Positions 1 through 8,484 of a stretch of 64,000 nucleotides of DNA are shown here, one piece after another. How positions within the stretch are numbered: position 1 is the first letter of the stretch; each line of letters begins with the position of its first letter. The position numbers and the translations under genes were made by a program. The notes under the pieces were generated by a model, which saw nothing but the letters and a program-made list of their open reading frames with translations, was not told the origin of the DNA and searched no databases. Location: the NCBI RefSeq assembly GCF_029953285.1, contig NZ_JASAOI010000029.1, positions 207,400 through 271,399 on the forward strand, written 5' to 3'. The DNA is from Yinghuangia seranimata. Its GTDB lineage: Bacteria > Actinomycetota > Actinomycetes > Streptomycetales > Streptomycetaceae.

Positions 1-164
1 AGGAACTCGTCGCCACCGGGGAGCAGCGCTGCGCGTGCGTACAGCCGGACGCCACCGGGCGCATGGTCCCGGCCCGGGTGCCGCAGGAGATGCGGCAGAT
101 CCTGGACCTGACCAAGCCCGCGGCCGGGTCGCCCGCGTGGCTGCGGCAGGGAGTCCACGAGTAG
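1..164 (+). CDS. Acyl-CoA thioesterase-like protein, C-terminal end only
   Basis: The window opens inside this gene. The last 53 codons, starting at base 3, are open and stop at TAG 162-164. The tail contains ATGRMVPARVPQEMRQIL, which resembles the end of FadM/YbgC hotdog-fold acyl-CoA thioesterases, where a 'TGRPVRIPEEMR'-like segment is common. The catalytic part lies outside the window, so the family call rests on this tail only. A strong hairpin terminator follows at 183-210, so the gene ends its own transcription unit. Confidence 0.5.
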   Translation, partial: ELVATGEQRCACVQPDATGRMVPARVPQEMRQILDLTKPAAGSPAWLRQGVHE

Positions 165-182
165 GGCTCGTCCGTTCGAACC

Positions 183-210
183 GGCGGGGCGCGGTCTTCC
201 GCGCCCCGCC
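183..210 (+). terminator. Rho-independent-type hairpin
   Basis: A perfect 12-bp stem (GGCGGGGCGCGG / CCGCGCCCCGCC) closes a four-base TCTT loop, 19 bases after the thioesterase stop and 24 bases before the methyltransferase start. There is no T-run, which is usual for actinobacterial terminators. It probably separates the two genes. Confidence 0.7.
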
Positions 211-233
211 GTCACCCCGACCAGGAGCACAAC

Positions 234-1067
234 ATGGAAGCCGTTTCCCACACCGCCCTCTGGGCCGCAGCCGTCCGCGCGGCCGAAACCATCCGCCCCG
301 ACGCGCTGTTCGCCGACCCGGCGGCGGGATTCCTCGCGGGCCCGCTCGGCCCGGAGCTGATGGCCCGTTACGACCGGCCCGGCACCGCCGACTTCATCGC
401 CATCCGCACCCGCTACGTCGACGACGCCCTGGTACGCGCGGCCCCACGCCAGGTCGTCCTGCTCGCCGCCGGCCTCGACATGCGCGCGTCCCGCCTGGCC
501 TGGCCGGACGGCACGGCACTGTACGAGGTCGACCACGCCGAGCTGTTCGCGTGGAAGGAGGCCCGCCTCGCCGAGTACGCCGCAGCCTCCGACGGCACCG
601 CCGCCGAACCCTCCGTCGACGTCCACCGGGTGGGCGCCGACCTCGCCGGCGACGCGGCCGACTGGACGGACGCCCTCCGCGCCGCGGGCTGGGACGCGGA
701 GCAGCCGACCACCTGGGTCACCGAAGGCCTGCTCTTCTACCTGACCGAGGAGACCGCCGGCGGCCTCCTGACCACGCTCGCCGACCTGTCCGCGCCCGGC
801 AGCGTGCTGATCGGCGACGTCGTGTCGCAGCAGACCCTGCTGAGCCCCATGGCCGCCGAAGCCCTCGCCAAGCTCGCCGAGGACGGCGCCCCCTGGACCT
901 TCGGCACCGACGACCCCGAGACCTTCCTCGCCGCGTCAGGCTGGAAGCACGAAGAGCTCCTCATGCCGGGCGAGCCGGGCGCCCACTTCGACCGCTGGCC
1001 CTTCCCGCCCCTCCCCCGCGAAATCCCCCTGATTCCAAGGAACTTCCTCTTCACCGCCGCACACTGA
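234..1067 (+). CDS. Class I SAM-dependent methyltransferase, LCMT/TIGR00027 family
   Basis: The product has 277 residues. The SAM-binding motif region reads LLAAGLDMRASRLAWP at about residues 76-91, followed by an acidic strand end (YEVD) near residue 98, and a WVTEGLLFYL segment near residue 161. All are typical of the leucine carboxyl methyltransferase-like family that actinomycetes carry in many copies. Members methylate carboxyl or hydroxyl groups of mostly unknown small molecules, so the substrate cannot be named. ATG 234 follows GACCAGGAGC, a plausible ribosome site. The gene lies alone between a terminator and the unknown gene at 1180. Confidence 0.85.
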   Translation: MEAVSHTALWAAAVRAAETIRPDALFADPAAGFLAGPLGPELMARYDRPGTADFIAIRTRYVDDALVRAAPRQVVLLAAGLDMRASRLAWPDGTALYEVDHAELFAWKEARLAEYAAASDGTAAEPSVDVHRVGADLAGDAADWTDALRAAGWDAEQPTTWVTEGLLFYLTEETAGGLLTTLADLSAPGSVLIGDVVSQQTLLSPMAAEALAKLAEDGAPWTFGTDDPETFLAASGWKHEELLMPGEPGAHFDRWPFPPLPREIPLIPRNFLFTAAH

Positions 1068-1179
1068 CCCGGGGTCCGGCGCCAAAACCAGGTGGCACGC
1101 CGGGGAGTGGGCCGTTATCGTCTGCGGCGATGACGACTCACTCCCTTGGCAGATTGGGGGTCCGTTCCGCAAAGTGTGA

Positions 1180-2514
1180 GTGCTGATGGGCATTCTCACC
1201 GCGGACGGGGATCCCCGCCTTTCGCTCTGGCTGCGCGTGCGCGAGTTCGCCGTGCCGCCCACTGTGATCGAGACCGCGACAGCGCGCAGGCAGGCCGGCG
1301 ACTGGGCCGGGGCGTGCGCCGCTGCGAGTGTCGACGTCGATGTCGACCTGCGTGCCGCCAAACGGGCCCACGGGCGTGAGTTCCACGCGCGGGTGCGGTC
1401 CGATCTCCGGTATCTCGCTCCCGACCTGCTGCGCTGGCACATGCCGCGCGTCGCGCCCGACGGGCTGCTGCGGCCCGGCCTGACCGTCGCCCTCGCGGAC
1501 TACGGCACGGCCGAGGACGGACAGCCGCTCCAGCTGGTGGCGAGGACGCCGCCCTCGTGGGCGGGTGCCGGGCAGCGGATCAGCCTCGCGTTGTGGGACG
1601 GCAGCCGTGCCGGCAAGCGCCTGCGGCTGCACCCCCACCCGCATCCCGGCCGCCGGTTCCGGCTCGACCTGCACCGGCACCTGTGGGACGCGCGCAGGGC
1701 GGGCGAGCTGCGGACGCGGTCCGGCGCGGACCGTACCGACGCCACCCAGGGCAGCCGTGCATCCGCCATGCCGGCCACGCTGCATTGTGCGGTCGAGCGG
1801 TGGGCCGAAGAGGCCGGTCTCGTGCTCGCCGACGCGGGCAGGACGGCCGGCCCGGTCGTGGTGCGCGCGTCGTCCCGGCGGCTGGTGGTGGAGACGGGCG
1901 GCGCGCCGCGGGTCACCGAGGCACGCCCGGGCGACGACCTTTCTACGCTCCCGGTCCTCCCCGACGCCGCGACCTGGACGCTGCCGGACCTGGAACTGCT
2001 CCGCGGCGGCCTCATCACCCCCGACCGCCTGCACCCGCTCGTCGCGGCGGCGCTGGTGCCGGGCTTCAGACCGCCCGAGGCCGCGGCGGACCCGGCGCGC
2101 GGCCCGCAGGTCGTCGAGTGCCGGGGCGCGCTGCACCGTGTCGGCTTCGTCGACGGTCGGCTCGCCCCGTTGGACCACGACCCCGTCGAGATCCGCCGCG
2201 AAGAGCTGCTCATGGCGCTGACCGGCACACCGCTCCCGTGCCTGCAAGTCATCGACCAGGCGCACCGGCGGCCGGACAGCCTCAGCGCGATCCGCGAACG
2301 CCTCAACCACGGCGACTACACCGGAGCGCTCACGGTCGTCGAGGCCCTGCTCGGGCCCGGCGCCGTGCTGCGCGAAGGCTCACTGCGCGACGCGCTCGAC
2401 GCCGCCGTCGAGGACCGGATCGCCTACGGGCTCTACCGGGCGGGCCTCGTCGACACCCGACACGCCATCCCCTCCCACTGGGAACGCCGCTTCCAGAAGC
2501 GCATCCGGCCATAA
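1180..2514 (+). CDS. Unknown protein upstream of a MoxR/VWA pair
   Basis: I do not recognise this 444-residue protein. It has no signal peptide, membrane span or clear catalytic motif, and is rich in Arg and Leu throughout. GTG 1180 is taken as start; ATG 1186 two codons later is equally possible. The stop lies only 51 bases before the MoxR gene on the same strand, so it probably belongs to the same operon and may be a partner or client of the chaperone system downstream. The codon bias (G/C in third position) supports real coding over the competing frames. Confidence 0.6.
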   Translation: MLMGILTADGDPRLSLWLRVREFAVPPTVIETATARRQAGDWAGACAAASVDVDVDLRAAKRAHGREFHARVRSDLRYLAPDLLRWHMPRVAPDGLLRPGLTVALADYGTAEDGQPLQLVARTPPSWAGAGQRISLALWDGSRAGKRLRLHPHPHPGRRFRLDLHRHLWDARRAGELRTRSGADRTDATQGSRASAMPATLHCAVERWAEEAGLVLADAGRTAGPVVVRASSRRLVVETGGAPRVTEARPGDDLSTLPVLPDAATWTLPDLELLRGGLITPDRLHPLVAAALVPGFRPPEAAADPARGPQVVECRGALHRVGFVDGRLAPLDHDPVEIRREELLMALTGTPLPCLQVIDQAHRRPDSLSAIRERLNHGDYTGALTVVEALLGPGAVLREGSLRDALDAAVEDRIAYGLYRAGLVDTRHAIPSHWERRFQKRIRP

Positions 2515-2565
2515 CAGCGCACTGAACCAGCCCTGCCTCGTCTCACACCCCAAAGGTGATCACCC

Positions 2566-3816
2566 ATGCCTGGATACGCCATGCCCCTGTTCGACGCCCC
2601 CGCCCAGCCGACGCAGCTCGACGTCTCCGCCACGCTGCTCGCGATGCTGCGCGACACCGACACCGAACCGCGCCCCGACACCCAACTCGAAGCCCTGACC
2701 CTGGCCGTCGCCGCCGACCTCCCGGTGCTCCTGTGGGGTGAACCGGGCATCGGCAAGACCGCCGCGCTGACGCAGCTCGCCGAGACCCTGGACCTGCCGC
2801 TCACCACGGTGATCGCCAGCGTGCACGAACCGTCCGACTTCTCCGGCCTGCCGATCGTCGGCGACGACCCGGCGCAGCAGGGCGTGCCGATGGCCCCGCC
2901 GGACTGGGCGGTTCGCCTCGTGCGGGCCGGACGCGGACTGCTGTTCCTCGACGAACTGTCCACCGCCCCACCGGCCGTGCAGGCCGCGCTGCTCCGCCTC
3001 GTCCTCGAACGCCGCATCGGCGCGCTCCAACTGCCGCCCGAGGTCCGCATCGTGGCCGCCGCCAACCCGCGCTCGTCGGCGGCGGACGGATGGGAGCTGA
3101 GCCCGCCGCTCGCGAACCGGTTCGTGCACCTGCAGTGGACGCACGACCACGAGGTGGTGGTGCGCGGCCTCGGCGGCACGTGGCCGGTCGCGACACTCCC
3201 CCGCCTCGCCCCCGAACGGCTCGCCGACGCCGTGGACTTCGCCCGCCGAGCGGTGTGCGGCATGCTGACCGGCCGACCCCGCCTGGTGCACCAGATGCCC
3301 ACCAGCGAGACCCGCCGGGGCGGCGCGTGGTCGTCGCCGCGCAGCTGGGAGATGGCGTTGCGGCTGGTCGCGTTCGCGACCGCCGCCGACTCGTCCCGTG
3401 ACGTGCTCTCGCTCCTGGTCCGCGGCACGGTCGGCGACGGGCCGGGCCTCGAACTGCTCGCCTACATCGACCGCATGGACCTGCCCGACCCCGAGACCTT
3501 GCTCGCCGACCCGGAGGGCGCGGAGCTGCCCGAGCGCGGCGACCTGCGCCAATGCGTCCTGGACGGCGTCGTCGAGGCGTTCCGGAACCGCCCGGACCGG
3601 GCCCGCTGGGACGCGGCCTGGCGGCTGCTGGCCCGGGCCGCCGAGACCGGGCCGCCGGACCTGGTCGCGGTGCCCGCGAGCACCCTCGCCTCCCTGCGCG
3701 AGCAGGACTGGGACGTGCCGCCCGCGATCGACAAGCTGGCCGGCGTCGTGTCGATGTCGCAGCGTGCGGACCGCGCGGCGGCGCGGGTCGGTGCCGGCGC
3801 GCCGGTGGGCCGATGA
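2566..3816 (+). CDS. MoxR-type AAA+ ATPase
   Basis: The product has 416 residues. The Walker A motif GEPGIGKT lies at residues 58-65 and Walker B within LLFLDELSTAP at about 125-135. A further AAA core segment with AANPRSSAAD (sensor I) follows near residue 166. MoxR ATPases work as chaperone-like remodellers together with VWA-domain proteins, and such a protein follows here with a 4-base ATGA overlap (3813-3816). This strongly suggests translational coupling and a shared complex. The substrate of the pair is not known. ATG 2566 is preceded by a weak AAAGGTGATC ribosome site. Confidence 0.88.
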   Translation: MPGYAMPLFDAPAQPTQLDVSATLLAMLRDTDTEPRPDTQLEALTLAVAADLPVLLWGEPGIGKTAALTQLAETLDLPLTTVIASVHEPSDFSGLPIVGDDPAQQGVPMAPPDWAVRLVRAGRGLLFLDELSTAPPAVQAALLRLVLERRIGALQLPPEVRIVAAANPRSSAADGWELSPPLANRFVHLQWTHDHEVVVRGLGGTWPVATLPRLAPERLADAVDFARRAVCGMLTGRPRLVHQMPTSETRRGGAWSSPRSWEMALRLVAFATAADSSRDVLSLLVRGTVGDGPGLELLAYIDRMDLPDPETLLADPEGAELPERGDLRQCVLDGVVEAFRNRPDRARWDAAWRLLARAAETGPPDLVAVPASTLASLREQDWDVPPAIDKLAGVVSMSQRADRAAARVGAGAPVGR

Positions 3817-5120
3817 GCGCCCCGGGGACGCGTGCGTCCGCGGCGGAGCCGGCGCCGCTGGACGCCGAGAAGCTGTTCGCCGCCCGGCTCCAGGCCGTCC
3901 GCGCCCGGCCGTACCTGGCGTCGGCGTTGTTCGCGCTCCACCCGGTGGCGTCGCGCTTCGTCCCGACGATGGCCGTCGACCCGTACTGGCGGTGCTACGT
4001 CTCGCCCGCGTTCGTGGCGCAGACCCCGGTCGAGGAGCTGGCCGGCGTGTGGGTGCACGAGGTGTCGCACCTGCTGCGCGAGCACCACGGACGCGGCGAC
4101 CGGGCCGCGCACGCGCTCGGCCTGACCGGCTCCGGCGGACGGCTGCGCGTGAACATCGCGGCGGACTTCGAGATCAACGACGACATCTACGGGGACGGCC
4201 TGGCGAAGCCGTCGGGCGTCGTCGAACCGGAGATGCTGGACCTGGCCCCTGGCCTGCTCATGGAGGACTACCTGCACCAGTTCCGCTTGGGTCAGCACAC
4301 CGAGCGCCTGGTGTGGCTGGACTGCGGCAGCGGCGCCGACGGTCTGACGCGGCGCTGGGACCTGGGTCCGAACGGCTCGCGCGGCCTGAGCGAACAGGAG
4401 CGCGACACCGTCAGGTTCCGCGTCGCCGAGGGCATCAGGGCCCGGCCCGGCGACGCCCCGGAGGGCTGGCGGAGGTGGGCGGACAAGGCGTTCCATCCGC
4501 CGCAGCCGTGGCTGCAACTGCTGGGCGCGGCGGTGCGTTCGGTCATCTCGGCGGCCGGGGCGGCCGACGACTACACGTACGGCCGCCCGGGCAGGCGCTC
4601 CACGGCGCTGCCGGGCACGGTGCTGCCGAGCCTGCGCCGTCGGCCGCCGCACGTCGCGGTGGTCATCGACACATCGGGGTCGGTCAGCGACAGCGAGCTG
4701 GGCAGCGCACTGCTCGAAGTCGCCGCGATCTCCCGGGCGGTGGGCGGGCGGCGCGACCTGGTGAGCGTGGTGTCGTGCGACGCGGCGGCGCGGGTCGCGG
4801 GTCCCGTGTGCGAGGCGGAGAACATTCCGCTGATCGGCGGCGGGGGCACCGACCTGCGTGAAGGCTTCACCACGGCGCTGAAGCGGCACCCGGACGTGAT
4901 CGTCGCGCTGACGGACGGGCAGACGCCGTGGCCGAGCCGCAAGCCGCCGTGCCGCACGGTGGTGGGCCTGTTCCCGCGCGCGGGCCACGTCGACGAGGAC
5001 GACCCGGACTACGTGCCGGACCTGCCGCCCGCCTGGGCGCGGGTCGTCAACATCGGGCAGCACGGACCGCCGCCGGGCGCGCGCACCAGGCGGCCCCCAC
5101 GCGGACGTGTCTCGCCCTAG
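3813..5120 (+). CDS. VWA-like protein with N-terminal metallopeptidase-like (DUF2201) domain
   Basis: The product has 435 residues and its ATG overlaps the stop of the MoxR gene. The N-terminal half contains HEVSH at residues 82-86, an HExxH zinc-site motif, inside WVHEVSHLLREHH. The C-terminal domain carries the MIDAS-like DTSGSVSD at about 286-293, as in VWA-like proteins that partner MoxR ATPases. This two-part layout fits the DUF2201 family of putative metallopeptidases. Whether the HExxH site is active is untested. The gene converges on the minus-strand remnant at 5134. Confidence 0.82.
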   Translation: MSAPGTRASAAEPAPLDAEKLFAARLQAVRARPYLASALFALHPVASRFVPTMAVDPYWRCYVSPAFVAQTPVEELAGVWVHEVSHLLREHHGRGDRAAHALGLTGSGGRLRVNIAADFEINDDIYGDGLAKPSGVVEPEMLDLAPGLLMEDYLHQFRLGQHTERLVWLDCGSGADGLTRRWDLGPNGSRGLSEQERDTVRFRVAEGIRARPGDAPEGWRRWADKAFHPPQPWLQLLGAAVRSVISAAGAADDYTYGRPGRRSTALPGTVLPSLRRRPPHVAVVIDTSGSVSDSELGSALLEVAAISRAVGGRRDLVSVVSCDAAARVAGPVCEAENIPLIGGGGTDLREGFTTALKRHPDVIVALTDGQTPWPSRKPPCRTVVGLFPRAGHVDEDDPDYVPDLPPAWARVVNIGQHGPPPGARTRRPPRGRVSP

Positions 5121-5133
5121 GCGCCGGCCGCGG

Positions 5134-5263
5134 TCACGGCATCTCCAGGATCGTGATGCCGTACTTGTCGCGGCCCGCGACGATCCGCATGGCCTCGACG
5201 GCCTGGTCGCGGACCACTCCGGCCAGGTTGTTGCCGGGGGAAGGGCGTCGGAACGCGGATCTG
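5134..5263 (-). pseudogene. C-terminal remnant of a gene cut by the TnpB element
   Basis: About 40 codons, read from the element edge near 5263 to TGA at 5134, encode a plausible coding end: VVRDQAVEAMRIVAGRDKYG followed by a short hydrophobic tail. The family is not recognised. There is no start codon of its own at the expected place, because the upstream part is replaced by the right end of the TnpB element. It is not obviously the missing end of the oxidoreductase fragment at 6701-6858, whose family has a different tail. The insertion was therefore probably accompanied by loss of DNA, or two genes were joined. Confidence 0.5.
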
Positions 5264-5408
5264 TTGACCTCCTCCCCGGCCTGAAGGCCGGGGATTCTCC
5301 GTCTGCTGGTGCCCGCTCCATGTGGGGCGGGCACCGGCTTCGGTCGGGTTCCTGCTTCGTTGCGCTCTGCCCCGAGTGTTCGAGGTCTTACAGACGCTCC
5401 ACAGGCGT
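5244..5408 (-). ncRNA. Predicted omega-RNA (reRNA) of the TnpB element, with guide
   Basis: Directly downstream of tnpB on the minus strand are two strong stems. The first is GGTGCCCGC / GCGGGCACC (about 5310-5336). The second is CCCCGGCC with TTCA-type loop and GGCCGGGG (about 5274-5293). They are followed by AGGAGGTCAAC at the presumed right end near 5264. This arrangement is typical of IS605-family TnpB scaffolds. The next 20 bases outside the element, AGATCCGCGTTCCGACGCCC, would be the guide segment. Ends are estimated by eye. Confidence 0.65.
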
Positions 5409-6705
5409 TTACCCCGCTGGTGCGGGGGCCCCCGGTCCGGGGGTGGTTGGTGCGGTCTCGCAGGCGGCCTCGGCGACGATCATCGTGTGCCGGATGCCTT
5501 CGTTCACGATGTTGCGTGCCGCGTTGACGTCCCGGTCGTGGTGGCTGCCGCAGTTGCCGCAGGTCCACGTGCGGACGTGAAGGGGCTTGGGGCCGTCGCG
5601 CCGGCCGCACTCCGAGCACAGTTGGGAGGACGGGAAGGTCCGCGGGACCTGCCCGAAGACGCGGCCGTACCGGGCGGCCTTGTACCGGAGCATGTCGACG
5701 AACCGGGCCCATCCGGCGTCGTGGACCGACTTGGCCAGGCGGGTGCGCGCCAGTCCTTTCACGGCCAGGGTCTCCACGTACACGGCTTGGTTCTCGCGCG
5801 TGAGCTTCGTCGAGAGCTGGTGGTGGAAGTCCCGGCGCGCGTCCGCCACCCGGGCGTGCGCCCGCGCGACCTTGACACGGGCCTTGTCCCGGTTCCTGGA
5901 TCCCCTCTCCTTGCGCGACAGTTCCCGCTGCCGCTTCCGCAGCTTCTTCTCCGCCCGGCGCAGGAACCGGGGCGAGGAGACCCGGGACCCGTCCGCGAGG
6001 ACCGCGAAATGGGTCAGGCCCAGGTCGACACCTTGGAACCCGTCCGCGTCCGGCCACGCCGCCGCGTCCCCCTCGGGGTCGGTCTCCACGACGAACGACG
6101 CGAAGTAGCGGCCGGACGCGTCCTTGACCACGGTCACCGTGGACGGGACCGAAGGCAGTTCCCGCGACCAGCGGACCCGGATCTCCCCGATCTTCGGCAG
6201 GCTCAGCCGCCGGTCGTCGGTGATCTTCCAGCGGGCGTTCGCGGTGAACCGGATCGCCTGCCGGTTGTCCCGGCGGGTCTTGAACCTGGGACGGCCGATG
6301 CTGGGGCCCTTGCGGTTGCCGTTCACGGATGCGAAGAAGTTCCGGTACGCGGTGTCCAGGTCCCGCAGGGACTGCTGAAGGACCACAGCCGACACCCCGG
6401 CCAACCACGCCCGCTCCGGGGTGCGTTTCGCCTCGGTGATCACCTGTCTGGACAGGTCGCCGGACTTCGGGAACGGCACGCCCCGGGCGTGTGCCTCCTC
6501 CCGGATGCGCAACGCGTCGTTGAACACAACCCGCGCGCAGCCGAACGCCCGTGCCAGCGCGATGCGCTGGCACGGGCTCGGCTCGATCCGGAAGGAGTAG
6601 CGAAGCTGCACAGTGATCACGCTACATATTTGGTTTATAGCCGACATGCGAAAAACATCAGGACGGGCAGACACTGCGCCTTCGCGCTTCATGCCCACGT
6701 CCCGG
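5264..6705 (-). mobile_element. IS200/IS605-family TnpB-only (IS1341-like) element
   Basis: The element consists of tnpB (5409-6620), a downstream structured right end and an AT-richer left end (6621-6705) that stands out from its surroundings. No Y1 or serine transposase (tnpA) is present, so the element is probably not self-mobile. There are no terminal inverted repeats or target duplication, as expected for this family. The left boundary is set where homology to the oxidoreductase fragment stops, and is uncertain by about 20-30 bases. Confidence 0.7.
5409..6620 (-). CDS. tnpB: RNA-guided nuclease TnpB (OrfB)
   Basis: The product has 403 residues from GTG 6620; GTG 6611 is an alternative, and both sit before QLRYSFRIEP, the usual TnpB beginning. 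The RuvC-like core is present. A GVDLGLTHFA segment carries the first catalytic Asp, and a DxxG-type DRDVNAARNI segment near the C-terminus carries the last one. Between them lies a zinc ribbon with CSECG and CGNCG. TnpB proteins are omega-RNA-guided DNA endonucleases that keep the element in place. All recognisable motifs are intact, so the nuclease could be active. No partner transposase is encoded nearby. Confidence 0.93.
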   Translation of the reverse strand: MITVQLRYSFRIEPSPCQRIALARAFGCARVVFNDALRIREEAHARGVPFPKSGDLSRQVITEAKRTPERAWLAGVSAVVLQQSLRDLDTAYRNFFASVNGNRKGPSIGRPRFKTRRDNRQAIRFTANARWKITDDRRLSLPKIGEIRVRWSRELPSVPSTVTVVKDASGRYFASFVVETDPEGDAAAWPDADGFQGVDLGLTHFAVLADGSRVSSPRFLRRAEKKLRKRQRELSRKERGSRNRDKARVKVARAHARVADARRDFHHQLSTKLTRENQAVYVETLAVKGLARTRLAKSVHDAGWARFVDMLRYKAARYGRVFGQVPRTFPSSQLCSECGRRDGPKPLHVRTWTCGNCGSHHDRDVNAARNIVNEGIRHTMIVAEAACETAPTTPGPGAPAPAG

Positions 6706-6858
6706 CCTGTAGCGGCCCGCGGCGATCAGCGTGTCGACGAAGTCGACCGACGCGGCCCTGACCTCGACCAGCACCTGCCCGGGGCCGGCCACCGGATCGG
6801 GCACCTCGCGGACGGCAAGGCCCTCCAAGCCCGGCCGGGCCGCCCGCCAGGGCCTCAG
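6701..6858 (-). pseudogene. Quinone oxidoreductase/zinc-type dehydrogenase, N-terminal remnant
   Basis: About 50 codons match the start of medium-chain quinone oxidoreductases: EVPDPVAGPGQVLVEVRAAS, then VDTLIAAGRY. The similarity ends at RYRPG, where the TnpB element begins, and the frame then runs into element DNA and stops at 6658. The only start is CTG 6858, overlapping the TGA of the glycosidase gene as CTGA, so the original gene was probably the last one of the sugar operon. The NADPH-binding and catalytic parts are gone. Confidence 0.65.
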
Positions 6859-8483
6859 CGCCCCGCGGCCTGGTGCGCGAGGTCGACGAACAGCGCGCTC
6901 GACCAGCCGAACCCGCTGGTCGCCCGCCCGGCGCGGGCGCCGGTCAGCGGGTTCCAGTACTCGTACAGCCCGCCCGCGCCCGCGACCATGCGCACGGTGC
7001 GCTCCGCGAGTTCGTCGGCGGTGTCCGGGTAGCCGGAGCGGCGCAGGCCCTCGATCACCAGGTAGTTGACGTTGAGCCAGACCGGGCCGCGCCACATCGC
7101 CTCGGGGTCGAACGCGGGATCGTCGAACGCCACGGTCGGCACCGGGCGTTCACCCCAAAAGGCGGGCGAGCGCAGGTCGGCGTGCAGCCGGTCGGCGATC
7201 TCGCGCGGCAGGCGCCCGGTGAGCAGCGGCAGCAACTCCAAGGGCGTGCGCACGGACACGGTCCGGCCGACCGAGACGGTCGCGAACCGCTCTCCGTCCC
7301 AACGGCGTTCGACGAGCAGCGCGGTGTGCTCGGCCGCGCACCGGCGCCAGCGCTCCGCGTCGTCGTCCCGGCCGAGCGCCTCCGCGATGTCGCCGAGGAC
7401 GTCGAACTGGAGGGCCAGGTAGGCGTTGAGGTCCGGCGGCTCGGCGCGCGGCCCGTAGTCCCACACCGGGGAGTCGTCCAGGCCGCTGGAGTACGGGTGG
7501 AGGTACTCGGCCAGGCCGTCGCCGTCCGGGTCGGAGGCCGCGAACCACCACTCCTGCGAGCGGACGATCGGCTCGTACACCTCGGCGAGGAACTCCCGGT
7601 CGGGCGCCGCCTCGTGGATCTTCCACACCGCCCAGGCGGTCAGCGGCGGCTTGGTCACCGGGACGACCTCCGCCAACTCCTGGCCGGCACCGCCGGACAC
7701 CGCCTGGCCGACGTGTTCGGCGAGCCTGGCGTGGTCGCCGCGCGGCAGGTCGGTGGTCTCGGCGAGGACGCCCTCGTCGTGCACGACGTCGGGGATGAGC
7801 CCGTCGGCGCGCTGGTGGGCGAGCAGGATGCGGATCTGGTCGCGGGCCAGTTCGGGGTCGGCGTGCCGCAGCGCGACGGCGTGGAAGTAGGAGTCCCAGT
7901 TCCATATGCCGACGTAGCCGAACTTGGACGGGACCAGGCCCTCGCGGCCGCCCGCGAAGCGGATCGGCAGCAGGTTGACGGCGAGCGTCCACCACGCCAG
8001 CGCGGCGCGGTCGCGCAGGTCGGCGCGGACGGCGGGCATGCGGCCGAACCACCGCGTCCATCGGTCCCGCGCGTCGGCGATCAGCGTGGGCGCGTCGGCC
8101 TGCACGCCGCCGCCCACCAGGGTGAGGACGCCGTCGACGGCGGCCGAACGCTCGGCCCCCTCCGCCGTACGCCAGCGCGCCACCGCGCCGTCACCGACCA
8201 GTACCAGCGTGTCCGCGTCGGCGAAGACGAGCCGGACCCCGCCGTCGAACGCGACCCCGTCGGGGCGGGCGTCGCGCACCGCGAGCTCCTCCCCCGCGGC
8301 GGAGGCGAGCCGCAGCCCGGTCAGCTCCGTGGTGTCCGCGAGCGGCGTCTCGTACTCGGCGCGGGCGACCGACAGCGCGCCGTCGTCATCGGCGAGCACG
8401 AGCAGCCGCGAGCCGCGCTCGGTGAACGGCCGCTCCCGCAGGTCGAGCCGGACCCGGTCGAGGAGTTCGGTCGGGTCGTTCAT
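6855..8483 (-). CDS. GH63-type glycoside hydrolase (glucosylglycerate hydrolase-like)
   Basis: The product has 542 residues. The C-terminal two thirds look like the (alpha/alpha)6 barrel of GH63 mannosyl/glucosylglycerate hydrolases: GIWNWDSYFHAVALRH near residue 196, then GLIPDVVHDE, WDYGPR, and PVWLNVNYLVIEGLRRSGY near the end. The N-terminal 150 residues are a beta-rich cap. There is no signal peptide, so it acts in the cytoplasm on imported sugar. ATG 8483 starts one base after the upstream permease stop. Family is fairly sure; the natural substrate is an inference. A trehalase-like or other alpha-glucosidase activity remains possible. Confidence 0.78.
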   Translation of the reverse strand: MNDPTELLDRVRLDLRERPFTERGSRLLVLADDDGALSVARAEYETPLADTTELTGLRLASAAGEELAVRDARPDGVAFDGGVRLVFADADTLVLVGDGAVARWRTAEGAERSAAVDGVLTLVGGGVQADAPTLIADARDRWTRWFGRMPAVRADLRDRAALAWWTLAVNLLPIRFAGGREGLVPSKFGYVGIWNWDSYFHAVALRHADPELARDQIRILLAHQRADGLIPDVVHDEGVLAETTDLPRGDHARLAEHVGQAVSGGAGQELAEVVPVTKPPLTAWAVWKIHEAAPDREFLAEVYEPIVRSQEWWFAASDPDGDGLAEYLHPYSSGLDDSPVWDYGPRAEPPDLNAYLALQFDVLGDIAEALGRDDDAERWRRCAAEHTALLVERRWDGERFATVSVGRTVSVRTPLELLPLLTGRLPREIADRLHADLRSPAFWGERPVPTVAFDDPAFDPEAMWRGPVWLNVNYLVIEGLRRSGYPDTADELAERTVRMVAGAGGLYEYWNPLTGARAGRATSGFGWSSALFVDLAHQAAGR

Positions 8484-8484
8484 G

